Origin: Chromatium okenii
Lineage (GTDB): Bacteria > Pseudomonadota > Gammaproteobacteria > Chromatiales > Chromatiaceae
Length of the DNA: 64,000 nt
Assembly (NCBI RefSeq): GCF_016583745.1
Contig: NZ_NRRQ01000007.1
Span: 40,392 to 104,391, forward strand
Direction of reading: 5' to 3'
Part shown: one piece after another, positions 51,456 through 60,061 of the stretch
How the letters are laid out: each line of letters opens with the position of its first letter
Numbering within the stretch: the first letter of the stretch is position 1
Position numbers and translations under genes: made by a program
Notes under the pieces: generated by a model
The model's input: only the letters and a program-made list of their open reading frames with translations
Database searches by the model: none
What the model was told of the DNA's origin: nothing

Positions 51456-53255
51456 ATGTCCGTTACTTGGCTTAAAGCGCAGCGCCCATTGGCAGGCTTC
51501 GCTCTCACCTACACCGTATGGCTCAACACGCTCAACGGGTTATTGGCGATTGCTCAGGCGTGGTGTCTGGCAGTCATTCTCAACGCCGTCATTTTTGACG
51601 CCGCCGACCGCACCGCAGTGCTGCCGTGGCTGTGGGGTTTGCTGGGACTGTTGCCAGTTCGAGCGGTCGTGCTGTGGGGCGCAGAACAGACCGCATTTGC
51701 GGCAGCGGCGGCGGTACGCATCACGCTGCGCGACCGCGTTTATCGTCATTTACAACTGCTCGGCCCCGCGTATCTCGCCACAGAACGCAGCGGGGCGCTG
51801 GTGGAAATCCTGACCAAAGGCATCGACGATTTGGAGGGTTATTACGCCCGCTTTTTACCGGCGATGAGTTTGGCGATGATTTTGCCGCTGGTGCTGCTGA
51901 TCGTGGTTTTGCCGCTCGATTGGCTGGCTGGCGTGGTGTTATTGATGACCGCGCCATTGATTCCGCTATTTATGATTTTAATTGGTTCCGGCGCAGAAGT
52001 GCGCAATCAACGCCAGTGGAAACAATTGGCGCGGATGAGCGCCCATTTTCTCGACGTGATTCAAGGACTCACCACCTTAAAACTGTTTGGCGCAAGTCGG
52101 CGCGAAGTCGAAATTATCGGCACAATTTCCGACGATTACCGCGTTAGCACGATGCAAGTATTGCGCATCGCTTTTTTATCTTCAGCCGTGCTCGAATTCT
52201 TTGCTTCAATTGGCATCGCCATCGTCGCAGTATTTATTGGTTTTCGTCTATATGGATTGGCGCTGCCAGTGCCACCTTGGTTTGTGGTTCCAGAAATTGA
52301 CTTTTTACGCGGTTTATTTGTGTTAATGCTGGTGCCTGAGTTTTATGCCCCGCTGCGTAATCTTGGCGCTCAATATCATGCTCGCATGGCCGCCACCGCT
52401 GCTGCCGAACAATTGATTCGTCTCTTGGATGCTAAACCCAATCATGCAGTGTTAGCGAATGAACAGCGCACCACTGTCATTCACTTTGCCGCAGAAGAAA
52501 TGACACGTCCATCAATTGCGGTGCGTTTTGAAGCAGTGGAATTTTATTATGAAGAAGGGCGTCCAGCATTATGCGGAGTCACGGCGGACATTCCCGCGGG
52601 ACGCCGCATCGCGGTGGTGGGCACCAGCGGCGCGGGGAAAACGACGTTTATCAATCTGCTGCTGGGATTTTTAACGCCGACGAGCGGACGGATTTTGATT
52701 AACGATCAAGACCTTGCGCAACTCGATTTGACGACGTGGCGGCAGCATTTGGCGTGGGTGCCGCAGCAGCCGCGTTTATTTCAGGGCAGCATCGCTGACA
52801 ACCTCCGGCTCGGCGCACCGACGGCGACGTTAGATATGCTGTGTGATGCGGCGCGTCAGGCGCGAATTGATGCGTTTATTGCAACCTTGCCAATGGGTTA
52901 TGACAGCATTATTGGTGAGCGCGGGGCGGGATTATCTGGCGGACAAATTCAGCGGCTGGCGCTGGCGCGTGCTTTTTTACGCGATGCGCCCTTCGTTATT
53001 TTGGATGAGGCGACCGCGAATCTTGATCCCGACAGTGAGCGGCTGGTGCAGGAAAGTATTGATCTGTTGGCGCAGGGGCGCATGTTGCTGGTGGTTGCGC
53101 ATCGCTTGGCAACGGTGCGCAAGGCCGATCAAATTTTAGTTTTGGAGCAGGGGCGTATTATTGAACAGGGCGATCATGCGACGCTGGCGGCAGCGGGTGG
53201 GCGTTATGCGCAAATGATTGCGGCTGATCAAGGGGGAATAAAGCGCGGCGAATAA
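51456..53255 (+). CDS. cydD: Thiol reductant ABC exporter subunit CydD
   Basis: Half of the CydDC exporter of glutathione and cysteine, required for cytochrome bd assembly and periplasmic redox balance. The membrane part (about 1-320) has six helices and the CydD-type segment GPAYLATERSGALVEILTKG. The ATPase part has Walker A GTSGAGKTTFINLL, signature LSGGQIQRLALARAFL and Walker B FVILDEATANLD. ATG at 51456 is used; a TTG at 51423 would add 11 residues. No cydC follows, although it normally does. Confidence 0.9.
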   Translation: MSVTWLKAQRPLAGFALTYTVWLNTLNGLLAIAQAWCLAVILNAVIFDAADRTAVLPWLWGLLGLLPVRAVVLWGAEQTAFAAAAAVRITLRDRVYRHLQLLGPAYLATERSGALVEILTKGIDDLEGYYARFLPAMSLAMILPLVLLIVVLPLDWLAGVVLLMTAPLIPLFMILIGSGAEVRNQRQWKQLARMSAHFLDVIQGLTTLKLFGASRREVEIIGTISDDYRVSTMQVLRIAFLSSAVLEFFASIGIAIVAVFIGFRLYGLALPVPPWFVVPEIDFLRGLFVLMLVPEFYAPLRNLGAQYHARMAATAAAEQLIRLLDAKPNHAVLANEQRTTVIHFAAEEMTRPSIAVRFEAVEFYYEEGRPALCGVTADIPAGRRIAVVGTSGAGKTTFINLLLGFLTPTSGRILINDQDLAQLDLTTWRQHLAWVPQQPRLFQGSIADNLRLGAPTATLDMLCDAARQARIDAFIATLPMGYDSIIGERGAGLSGGQIQRLALARAFLRDAPFVILDEATANLDPDSERLVQESIDLLAQGRMLLVVAHRLATVRKADQILVLEQGRIIEQGDHATLAAAGGRYAQMIAADQGGIKRGE

Positions 53256-53279
53256 CACGCGCATTTTTAATGTGATGAT

Positions 53280-53387
53280 GTGCGATTTACTGAATACAGA
53301 AATCTGAAAAGCAATGTTAAATATGGTGCGCGTGTTGGTTTAATCGGTGCAGTTATTCAATTGATTGCTGACATCGCAACATGCTAA
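53280..53387 (+). CDS. Possible 35-residue membrane peptide
   Basis: A small frame starting at GTG (53280) and ending at TAA (53385) encodes RFTEYRNLKSNVKYGARVGL followed by IGAVIQLIADIATC. The second half is a plausible short membrane helix. No clear SD. It could be a real small protein or a fragment; I recognise no family. Confidence 0.3.
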   Translation: MRFTEYRNLKSNVKYGARVGLIGAVIQLIADIATC

Positions 53388-53446
53388 TACGCGCCTTATT
53401 TTAATCACAATAAAAATGAAGTTTTTGCATTGTCACGGATCAAATA

Positions 53447-55030
53447 ATGACTGAACTTTCCTTGCAAGGCTTTTTAACCGAGTGCGAACGCGAGCAGTTG
53501 CATCGCGTGCAAGCGATCCAGCCAGATGGGGCATTGCTCGGCGGGTTGGTCGGTGATCCGCACATTCAATTTGCCAGCGCCAATCTCGCCGCGTGGATCG
53601 GGCGAGCGTGGGAAGCGGTGCTCGGCCAATCGTTGCTGGCGCTGGTGCCGAATTTTCCGCCGCCGCTGGTGGGCGTGACCAGCGAAATCACGGCACAGAA
53701 TTGGATGCTGCCATCACCGGAAAAGCATTTGTATCGTCAACTGTTTAACGGCGTGAACGGTCATTTAGACGGTCTGCTGTCGTGTACGGATACGACTTGG
53801 CTGTTGGAGCTGGAGCCGTCGTTGCCGGAGGCGCAGCAACATGAGGCTTATCGTCCGGTGCCGCATCATCTGTATCGAATGCCCTACACCGAAGCGGACT
53901 GGACGCAACAGTGTCAAGGTTTGGCGGATGCGCTGCGGTCGGCGACGGGCTTTGATCGGGTGATGATTTATCGTTTTCGTGATGATGAGTGCGGCGAGGT
54001 GATTAACGAAAGCGTGATTGACGGGTTGTCGTCGTATCTGGGGTTGCGTTATCCGGCGTCCGACATTCCACAGATCGCCCGCACGTTGTATTTGTCCAAT
54101 CGACATCGCCAGATCGCGGATGTCAGCGCCGCGCCGGTGCCGATTCACAGTCTCGCCGCGCAGGTGGCGGATTTGAGTTGGTCAGATTTACGCGCCGTGT
54201 CGCCGGTGCATCTCACTTATTTACGCAATATGGGCGTGACGGCGTCGCTGTCATTTCCGCTGGTGCTGTATGGACGGTTGTGGGGTTTGGTGGCTTGTCA
54301 TCATTACAGTCCGCGCCAGTTGCCGCTGTCGGTGCGCGAACGTTGCGCGGAAATGGCGCAGGTGTTCACGCTGGCGATTGGTGGTTATAACAATCATCGG
54401 CGGTTGATGGAGGTCAATGGCAGCGATCTGGAGATCATGCGGCTGTTGGATGCGCTGCATGAGGCGGAATATCCGGCGCAGAAGGCGGGGACGAGCGATG
54501 GTTTGGTGCATCCGAGTCAGGCGTTGGGACGGGCGCTGCTGTCGTTGGTTGGCGCGGAGGGCGCGGCGCTGATTGATGGTGAACAGGTGATTACGTTTGG
54601 AATTGTGCCGACGCTGGCGCAGATTCAGGAACAAGTGCAATGGCTGCGCACCAGTTTGGACGATCAAATTGTTGCGACGGATGCGCTGCCGGAATTGTTG
54701 GCTCCGGCGGTGGAATACGCAGATCGCGCCAGCGGGTTGTTGGCCGTGCGGGTGGGGCGCTTCACTCGCGTTGGTCAGCGCATCGAACGGACGTTTTTAT
54801 GGTGGCGACCGGAGCAGCCGCGCACCGTGTATTGGGCGGGCGATCCGCGCAAAGATGTGCATTTTGATCCCGACACGCAGCATTTAACGCCGCGTTCATC
54901 GTTTGAACGCTGGATTGAAACCACGTCCGGTCATTCCGAACCTTGGTCAAGCAGCGATCTGTTGCGGGCAAAGAAATTTCGGAGTTTGGTGCTGCGGGCG
55001 GTGAACGCGGAGGTGTTGCTGCACGGTTGA
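53447..55030 (+). CDS. Bacteriophytochrome photosensory module without an output domain
   Basis: 527 residues with PAS (about 10-120), GAF (about 145-310) and PHY (about 330-520) in the usual order. The biliverdin-binding Cys13 is in LTECEREQLH, before the PAS motif AIQPDGALLG. The GAF chromophore pocket has YPASDIPQIARTLYLSN and LRAVSPVHLTYLRNMG, and the PHY tongue has TPRSSFERWIE, with FLWWRPEQPRTVYWAGDP earlier. The gene ends just after PHY with no histidine kinase, GGDEF or other output. It may act through a separate partner or be a truncated version. Confidence 0.9.
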   Translation: MTELSLQGFLTECEREQLHRVQAIQPDGALLGGLVGDPHIQFASANLAAWIGRAWEAVLGQSLLALVPNFPPPLVGVTSEITAQNWMLPSPEKHLYRQLFNGVNGHLDGLLSCTDTTWLLELEPSLPEAQQHEAYRPVPHHLYRMPYTEADWTQQCQGLADALRSATGFDRVMIYRFRDDECGEVINESVIDGLSSYLGLRYPASDIPQIARTLYLSNRHRQIADVSAAPVPIHSLAAQVADLSWSDLRAVSPVHLTYLRNMGVTASLSFPLVLYGRLWGLVACHHYSPRQLPLSVRERCAEMAQVFTLAIGGYNNHRRLMEVNGSDLEIMRLLDALHEAEYPAQKAGTSDGLVHPSQALGRALLSLVGAEGAALIDGEQVITFGIVPTLAQIQEQVQWLRTSLDDQIVATDALPELLAPAVEYADRASGLLAVRVGRFTRVGQRIERTFLWWRPEQPRTVYWAGDPRKDVHFDPDTQHLTPRSSFERWIETTSGHSEPWSSSDLLRAKKFRSLVLRAVNAEVLLHG

Positions 55031-55112
55031 CATTAGCAACGCGGAAAAGTGTCAAATTTCCTGACACTTTGTCCGCGTGGCGCACCGGACGCGCCGCAGT
55101 GCCACACCAGAC

Positions 55113-55148
55113 AAAAAGGGCGACGTGAATCAACACATCGCCCTTTTT
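55113..55148. terminator. Bidirectional terminator between phytochrome and protease genes
   Basis: Arms AAAAAGGGCGA (55113-55123) and TCGCCCTTTTT (55138-55148) give a perfect 11-base stem that extends inward past one mismatch to GTG/CAC, with an AATCAA loop. Confidence 0.93.
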
Positions 55149-55173
55149 ACTTGCAAAAATAACGGGTTAGCTC

Positions 55174-57879
55174 TTAATCACTGACCGGGCAATTTGTCCG
55201 CCCATAATTTGCGCGGAAAGTCACGAGATCGGTGCCGTCAACATCGCCATCCTTGTCAAAATCCGCCCGCACGTTATAACGCGCTTGACCAGTGCGTGAT
55301 CCAAAAGCAGCGCCAAAGACCGTTTTATCGGCGTCATCGACATCGCCATCACTGTCAAAATTTCCGACACAGAGCGCAAGCGCTGCGGCTGGCCATTCAA
55401 TAGAATTCACTGCCTTGGCTAAATTGAGCCGCCCGTGTGCGGTCATTCCAGTGAGTGGATCAATTAAATCGGTATTTTCCAAAATCCGGTTAATTCGATC
55501 CGCCATTGGTTCTTTATACAGACTTGCCAAGAAACCAATTGCACCAGTGACGTGTGGCGCTGCCATTGAAGTGCCGCTCATCCAAGCGTAATTATGTGTA
55601 GGCATTTCCTGACCAATACCGATGTCATCCAAATAAACACCATCGTCTACGTTAGAACTATCGGTATTTAAGACAAATGCAACACGGAAGTTAGCGGTAT
55701 ATAACGCCGGATCAGACAGTGGAATGTTATAGTTAATCCATTCACCATCACTGCTACCAGTAAGACCACCTACATATTGATACCGTTCACCAAAAGTAAG
55801 CCAGTGATTTGTTCCTTCCATACTATCACTGAATACAGTTGTGCTATTTACTATAACACTGAAGTCATCAAGATAATAACCATCATAAGTGATCATTTCG
55901 TCAGTCCAGAGCACAAAAGAGATTTGCGCTTTATCGACTAAACAGGCATCTGGTAGCACTGCTGTAACCTGCGTCCAATCCGTTAATACAGCACTCACAT
56001 AACCGACGTAATGATAAATGCCATATTCGCTACTACCACAATATACTCCCAACATATCATAATCTGGTTCAACTGCACCTTTCAGATAAAAGCTGATGCT
56101 GGCAGTGCCTGACGCCGCAGCAGAAAGATTTATCTCAGGGCTAATGGTTCCAGAATATGTATTATTGAAATAATTTCCATTAGGACTATCAGACCACGCC
56201 TTAGTTCCAGTATGTTTTTGTTCGGTAGTGATTTTCCAAGCACTGGGAATCACATAGTAAACATTCAGAAAATCATAATTGCTTTCCAAATCGTGTTTCA
56301 CATTAAATCCGAACGATAAACCACTTTTTCCAACCAAGTTAATTGGTCGGCTGATAAGCGCAGTAGATTGATCATCAACATAGTCCCCATCTGGGCTATC
56401 CGTCCACGCATGGCTAGATGAAAGTGAGGCGACATCGGTAATTGCCCAAGGTGCGGGTAAATCAAACTCCCAACCATTTGCCCCCGATTCAACATTATCA
56501 AAGAACACATCACCTGCTTTAGGCGTGTAAATTGTTGACCAATAGGTGCTTAGAATTGCGCTGCCGGGCGCTCCTAAATCCACTGAAGTTGCACCATAAT
56601 TGGAATACCAAGCCAGCGAATCAGTATCATCAGTTGCCGCGACGCTAATCACATTAGGTAAATTATAACCCGCCGGATAACTGGGTTTTTTATCATTATC
56701 ATTTTGTGCATTTCCAGCAGCAGCAACGAAGACAATACCGACATCTCCTAATTTTTTAGTTGCGGCTTCCATGACGTCACTGTAGCAACCAGCACATCCA
56801 TAAGACGCATTGACTGCCACGATATTTGTGCCCTTGTTTTTCATGGTGAGAACGTACTGCAAGGCGGCTAATTCTGCATCGTCATACATATAGCCATCAG
56901 GTGAAAAACTTTGTATCGCCATGATGCGTCCGCGCCAATTGATTCCAGTAACACCCTCACCATTGTTTCCTTCAGCAGCAATGATGCCGGCAACATGGGT
57001 ACCATGCGCAGCGGTCGGATATGGGTCACTATCACCCGTTCCTGTATCAATCCCGTAAATATCATCAGTGTAACCGTTCTGATCATTATCAACGCCGTCG
57101 CCCGCGATTTCTCCCGGATTTTTCCACATATTATTTTTCAAATCTGGATGCCGATAATCAACGCCGGTATCAATAACAGCAATCACCACATTTTCAGAGT
57201 TGGTGTGCTGATCCCAAGCATCAATAGCTTGAATATCAGCACCGGAATTTCCTCCCGTTTGTCCGCCATTATTCAATGACCATTGATAACCAAATCCAGG
57301 ATCATTTGGAGATGTATCACTAATCACCGATGGGCGTTTTCCATAATTCAACGCCACTGCTTGAACGCGAGAATCTCTTTTCAGATTCTTCATTAACTGC
57401 GCACTGCCCACACCCTTGCTACCGCGTACTAATGCGAAAACTTGTCCAGTACGCGCCGTCAATTGATCAAAACCCTTGACCACTGTTGCTGCTTTCGCAC
57501 CGAGTGCGCTACTTGCAGCGGTTTTTGTAACGCCTTTATTAAATAACACCAATACTTCGCCGTCTTTATAATGCGGCTTTTCTGGAGTTGATGTGGTGCC
57601 ATCTTTAGGAGTCGGCTGAGTTGGCTCAGGAACCGTTAATAAGCGATCACCTTGGGCATTGGGTGTCACGTTATTGGGAACGAGTTGTGAGCGGCTCGTT
57701 GGCGCTGTGGGATGATTGAACGCAGGCGCGGGACGATCTTGTTTAAGGGTCATCGCTGCTGGCGTCAGTATTAAACCAGTGCTGCTGGCGGAATATGAGT
57801 TCATCGTGGGCAACATGCCGATAATGGCAGCAGCACACAGGGTATAACCCTTAATATGAGGGAAGTGAAAATGGCGCAT
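55174..57879 (-). CDS. Subtilisin-like (S8) serine protease with dockerin-like C-terminus
   Basis: Secreted protease of 901 residues. After a signal peptide (about 1-30) and a Pro/Thr-rich linker, an I9-like propeptide (about 105-180) precedes the catalytic domain. Catalytic Asp237 is in VIDTGVDYRHPDL, His292 in HGTHVAGIIAAEGNNGEGV and Ser771 in SGTSMAAPHVTGAI. An insert of about 280 residues between His and Ser contains three MAM/jelly-roll-like repeats (DNVESGANGWEF, SDSMEGTNHWLTF). The end (about 837-897) has two Ca-binding DxDGDVDxxD repeats, framed by Cys, which fit a dockerin type. It is the second gene after the cohesin-like gene, with a two-base gap. Confidence 0.9.
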   Translation of the reverse strand: MRHFHFPHIKGYTLCAAAIIGMLPTMNSYSASSTGLILTPAAMTLKQDRPAPAFNHPTAPTSRSQLVPNNVTPNAQGDRLLTVPEPTQPTPKDGTTSTPEKPHYKDGEVLVLFNKGVTKTAASSALGAKAATVVKGFDQLTARTGQVFALVRGSKGVGSAQLMKNLKRDSRVQAVALNYGKRPSVISDTSPNDPGFGYQWSLNNGGQTGGNSGADIQAIDAWDQHTNSENVVIAVIDTGVDYRHPDLKNNMWKNPGEIAGDGVDNDQNGYTDDIYGIDTGTGDSDPYPTAAHGTHVAGIIAAEGNNGEGVTGINWRGRIMAIQSFSPDGYMYDDAELAALQYVLTMKNKGTNIVAVNASYGCAGCYSDVMEAATKKLGDVGIVFVAAAGNAQNDNDKKPSYPAGYNLPNVISVAATDDTDSLAWYSNYGATSVDLGAPGSAILSTYWSTIYTPKAGDVFFDNVESGANGWEFDLPAPWAITDVASLSSSHAWTDSPDGDYVDDQSTALISRPINLVGKSGLSFGFNVKHDLESNYDFLNVYYVIPSAWKITTEQKHTGTKAWSDSPNGNYFNNTYSGTISPEINLSAAASGTASISFYLKGAVEPDYDMLGVYCGSSEYGIYHYVGYVSAVLTDWTQVTAVLPDACLVDKAQISFVLWTDEMITYDGYYLDDFSVIVNSTTVFSDSMEGTNHWLTFGERYQYVGGLTGSSDGEWINYNIPLSDPALYTANFRVAFVLNTDSSNVDDGVYLDDIGIGQEMPTHNYAWMSGTSMAAPHVTGAIGFLASLYKEPMADRINRILENTDLIDPLTGMTAHGRLNLAKAVNSIEWPAAALALCVGNFDSDGDVDDADKTVFGAAFGSRTGQARYNVRADFDKDGDVDGTDLVTFRANYGRTNCPVSD

Positions 57880-57881
57880 GG

Positions 57882-58454
57882 TTATTGCTCCTTGGTGCGC
57901 AGTTCAAGACGGTTTTTTGCGATCAGCAGACCTAATAAACCAGAGGCTAATAACAACATTGAACCGGGTTGAGGAATTGTTGGTGCCTCAACATCTAAAG
58001 GTGTTCCATTACTTAAAATGAAATCATTGTTGATCCCATCAACAATTTTCACATCCGTTGATGTTGCCGTTGCCGCAATTCCTTGGAACTGTACACTCGC
58101 TAAAAGAATGTTATCTCCAATACGAGTATCCACTAACATTCCCGCATTCACGATTAAAGGTGAATCAGTGAACGATGAGAAATTATAAAAATCCCAGCCT
58201 TCTGCCTTTGCATTGAGAATTTTTAAGGCGCTGTAGTCATAATCAAGTTCAAAGCCCACGCTGATCAAGCCCGGAGAATCAACTCCAGAAATGTAAATAT
58301 CTGCCCACGTTGTTTTATCAAAGCCAAGACTAAAACTGCTGTCATAATCACCATCTCGACCAAAATCAACGTTAAAGGTCAGGGCGGCTGATACGGGTAG
58401 CGCCAGCGTTGATAACAACACTGCTGCAATTGGAAGCATTCGTTTCGTGTTCAT
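57882..58454 (-). CDS. PEP-CTERM protein with cohesin-like domain
   Basis: 190 residues. Signal peptide (about 1-23, ending PVSA), a single beta-rich domain (about 24-155), then the sorting tail PQPGSMLLLASGLLGLLIAK and a basic end, typical of PEP-CTERM proteins processed by exosortase. The domain has the cohesin-like features ADIYISGVDSPGLISVGFEL, DYDYSALKILNA and ILLASVQFQGIAATATSTDV. ATG at 58454 has AGGAG nine bases upstream. It precedes the dockerin-bearing protease in one operon. The cohesin call is by pattern and needs a profile search. Confidence 0.78.
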   Translation of the reverse strand: MNTKRMLPIAAVLLSTLALPVSAALTFNVDFGRDGDYDSSFSLGFDKTTWADIYISGVDSPGLISVGFELDYDYSALKILNAKAEGWDFYNFSSFTDSPLIVNAGMLVDTRIGDNILLASVQFQGIAATATSTDVKIVDGINNDFILSNGTPLDVEAPTIPQPGSMLLLASGLLGLLIAKNRLELRTKEQ

Positions 58455-58580
58455 AAAACATTCTCCTATACATTGGAGAAGCACAAAGTCAGTGTTTGTG
58501 TTCTCTCAATTACTACGGACAACCCAATTCGCTTGGTTTGCCATTTAGTGATTGCATCAACAATCACTTTGGAGTGGTTA

Positions 58581-58595
58581 GCAAAAATGAGACCA
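58581..58595 (-). promoter_or_regulatory. Possible sigma-54 promoter of the PEP-CTERM operon
   Basis: The minus strand reads TGGTCTCATTTTTGC: the GG and GC are ten bases apart and the -12 element TTGC is intact, but the rest of the -24 element is poor. PEP-CTERM genes are often controlled by the PrsK/PrsR-RpoN system in other bacteria, which makes the site plausible. The predicted start (about 58569) falls next to the palindrome. Confidence 0.35.
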
Positions 58596-58650
58596 CATCC
58601 TAACTCACTCAAATCATTCAAATAAACGCAATAGCCAGATCGCAGGTGTA

Positions 58651-58682
58651 AAAAAAGCTGACGCTGTGATGCGGTCAGCTTT
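58651..58682 (-). terminator. Terminator after the GGDEF gene
   Basis: Stem AAAGCTGAC / GTCAGCTTT (58654-58662, 58674-58682) with an 11-base loop. On the minus strand it is followed by a seven-T tract. Confidence 0.88.
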
Positions 58683-58719
58683 GATAAAAAATCTCGATTT
58701 CGCTCATCAATTCAAAGCG

Positions 58720-59997
58720 TTAATGACGAATCACGCGATTACGCCCGTCGGCTTTGGCTTGATACACCGCGCTGTCGGCAACGGCAATCATCTGTATCAA
58801 CGATCCTTCCAGCTCCGTCGTGAAGCCAACGCTGGCAGTGATCGGAACCAATTGTTTTTCTGCATAAAATTCAATGCGCTCAACCGCAGCGCGTACCCGT
58901 TCAAAAACCCATTTCGCGTCGTCTTCTTGCTTGAGCACCACCACGCAAAAAAACTCCTCGCCGCCATAACGCCCCACGATGTCGGAAGAACGCAGCGTTT
59001 TACACAACGCATTGGCGATCACTTTGAGCACTTCATCGCCCACCAGATGCCCAAAGGTGTCGTTCACGCGCTTAAAATGATCGACGTCAATCATGCCCAG
59101 CGCAATACGAAAATGACCGCGCCGCGCATTGGCGTATAGCGTTTCACTCATTTCTAGCGCGTGACGGCGATTAAAAATGCCAGTTAAAAAATCACGGGTG
59201 GCAGCATCACGCAAACGCCGTACATATTCAATCATATTCGTGTTTTGCGTGACGCGACAAAAGAATTCTTCTGCTTGAAATGGTTTGGCAATGAAATCAT
59301 TTGCGCCAGTTTTTAATAATAACGCCGGCAAATTCGGGCGCGACGCATCCGACATGCCAATAATTGCTAAATCTTCCCGCCGATGCTGTTGTCGAATCGC
59401 TTCAATCAATTCCAAGCCGTTCATGCCCGGCATATTCACATCTGTGATAATCAGGCTGATATTCGGATGTAAATCAAGCAGTTCCAGCGCCTCTAGCCCA
59501 TTATTGGCCGTCAGCGTTTGATACCGATAGCTTTCCAATAAACTTTGCAAATACGCCCGAAAACTGCGCGAATCGTCCACCACCAGCACCTTCACTTGGC
59601 GGTTGTGCCACAAGCGGCTGATGGTTTGCGCGACCTGTTCAACCTCGTTGCGATTGTGTTTGATGAAATAGTCCACCACCTGCCGCGCCAGCATCATCTC
59701 CCGCCGCGCAAAATCCATTGATCCCGTCAGCACCACCACCGGAATGCCGTAATGCCGCACCAAATCAACGATCTCGCCATGCTCCGCATCGGGCAAATGC
59801 AGATCGAGCACGGCGGCGAAAAAACGGCTGGCGTGAGCAACGAGTTCCCGCTGCGCGTCGGCAAATGTGGCGGCCTCCACCGTTTTGATGCCGTGCATAT
59901 CGTCAAGGTAGGCCGTCAACAAACTGCGCATCGCCCGGCTGTCCTCAACAATCAACACCGTGCCAACATCGTTATTTTTATCAAAGGGTTGCATCAT
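58720..59997 (-). CDS. Diguanylate cyclase with two receiver domains (REC-REC-GGDEF)
   Basis: 425 residues. REC1 (about 12-125) has VLIVEDSRAMRSLL and the phospho-acceptor in AVLDLHLPDAEHG. REC2 (about 135-255) has VLVVDDSRSFRAYL and IITDVNMPGMNG. The GGDEF domain (about 265-425) has RDFLTGIFNRRHAL, DVDHFKRVNDTFGH and the active site YGGEEF. The inhibitory I-site RSSD lies five residues before GGEEF. The protein should make cyclic di-GMP under dual phosphorylation control. Start is the first of two tandem ATGs. Confidence 0.94.
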   Translation of the reverse strand: MMQPFDKNNDVGTVLIVEDSRAMRSLLTAYLDDMHGIKTVEAATFADAQRELVAHASRFFAAVLDLHLPDAEHGEIVDLVRHYGIPVVVLTGSMDFARREMMLARQVVDYFIKHNRNEVEQVAQTISRLWHNRQVKVLVVDDSRSFRAYLQSLLESYRYQTLTANNGLEALELLDLHPNISLIITDVNMPGMNGLELIEAIRQQHRREDLAIIGMSDASRPNLPALLLKTGANDFIAKPFQAEEFFCRVTQNTNMIEYVRRLRDAATRDFLTGIFNRRHALEMSETLYANARRGHFRIALGMIDVDHFKRVNDTFGHLVGDEVLKVIANALCKTLRSSDIVGRYGGEEFFCVVVLKQEDDAKWVFERVRAAVERIEFYAEKQLVPITASVGFTTELEGSLIQMIAVADSAVYQAKADGRNRVIRH

Positions 59998-60014
59998 TAA
60001 AAAGGGTCTCAGCC

Positions 60015-60040
60015 AGCGCCGGAGGGTAAATTCCGGCGCT
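60015..60040 (-). terminator. Probable terminator after glgP
   Basis: A nine-base GC-rich stem AGCGCCGGA / TCCGGCGCT with an eight-base loop, just beyond the glgP stop. The T tract on the minus strand (CCCTTTTT) is about ten bases past the stem, so efficiency is unclear; the next gene on that strand starts at 59997. Confidence 0.55.
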
Positions 60041-60061
60041 GTTGATGGGTTAAATCACTGC

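Larger units (their letters stand above)
58455..58719 (-). promoter_or_regulatory. Upstream region of the PEP-CTERM/protease operon
   Basis: 265 bases with no supported gene. It holds the sigma-54-like site (58581-58595), a palindrome AGTGATTG/CAATCACT (58547-58568) and, at its right edge, the terminator of the GGDEF gene. Confidence 0.5.

Noticed and set aside
53280..53387. CydX-like small subunit next to cydD
   Set aside because: It lacks the conserved CydX N-terminal motif (MWYFAWILG type), and cydAB is not here.
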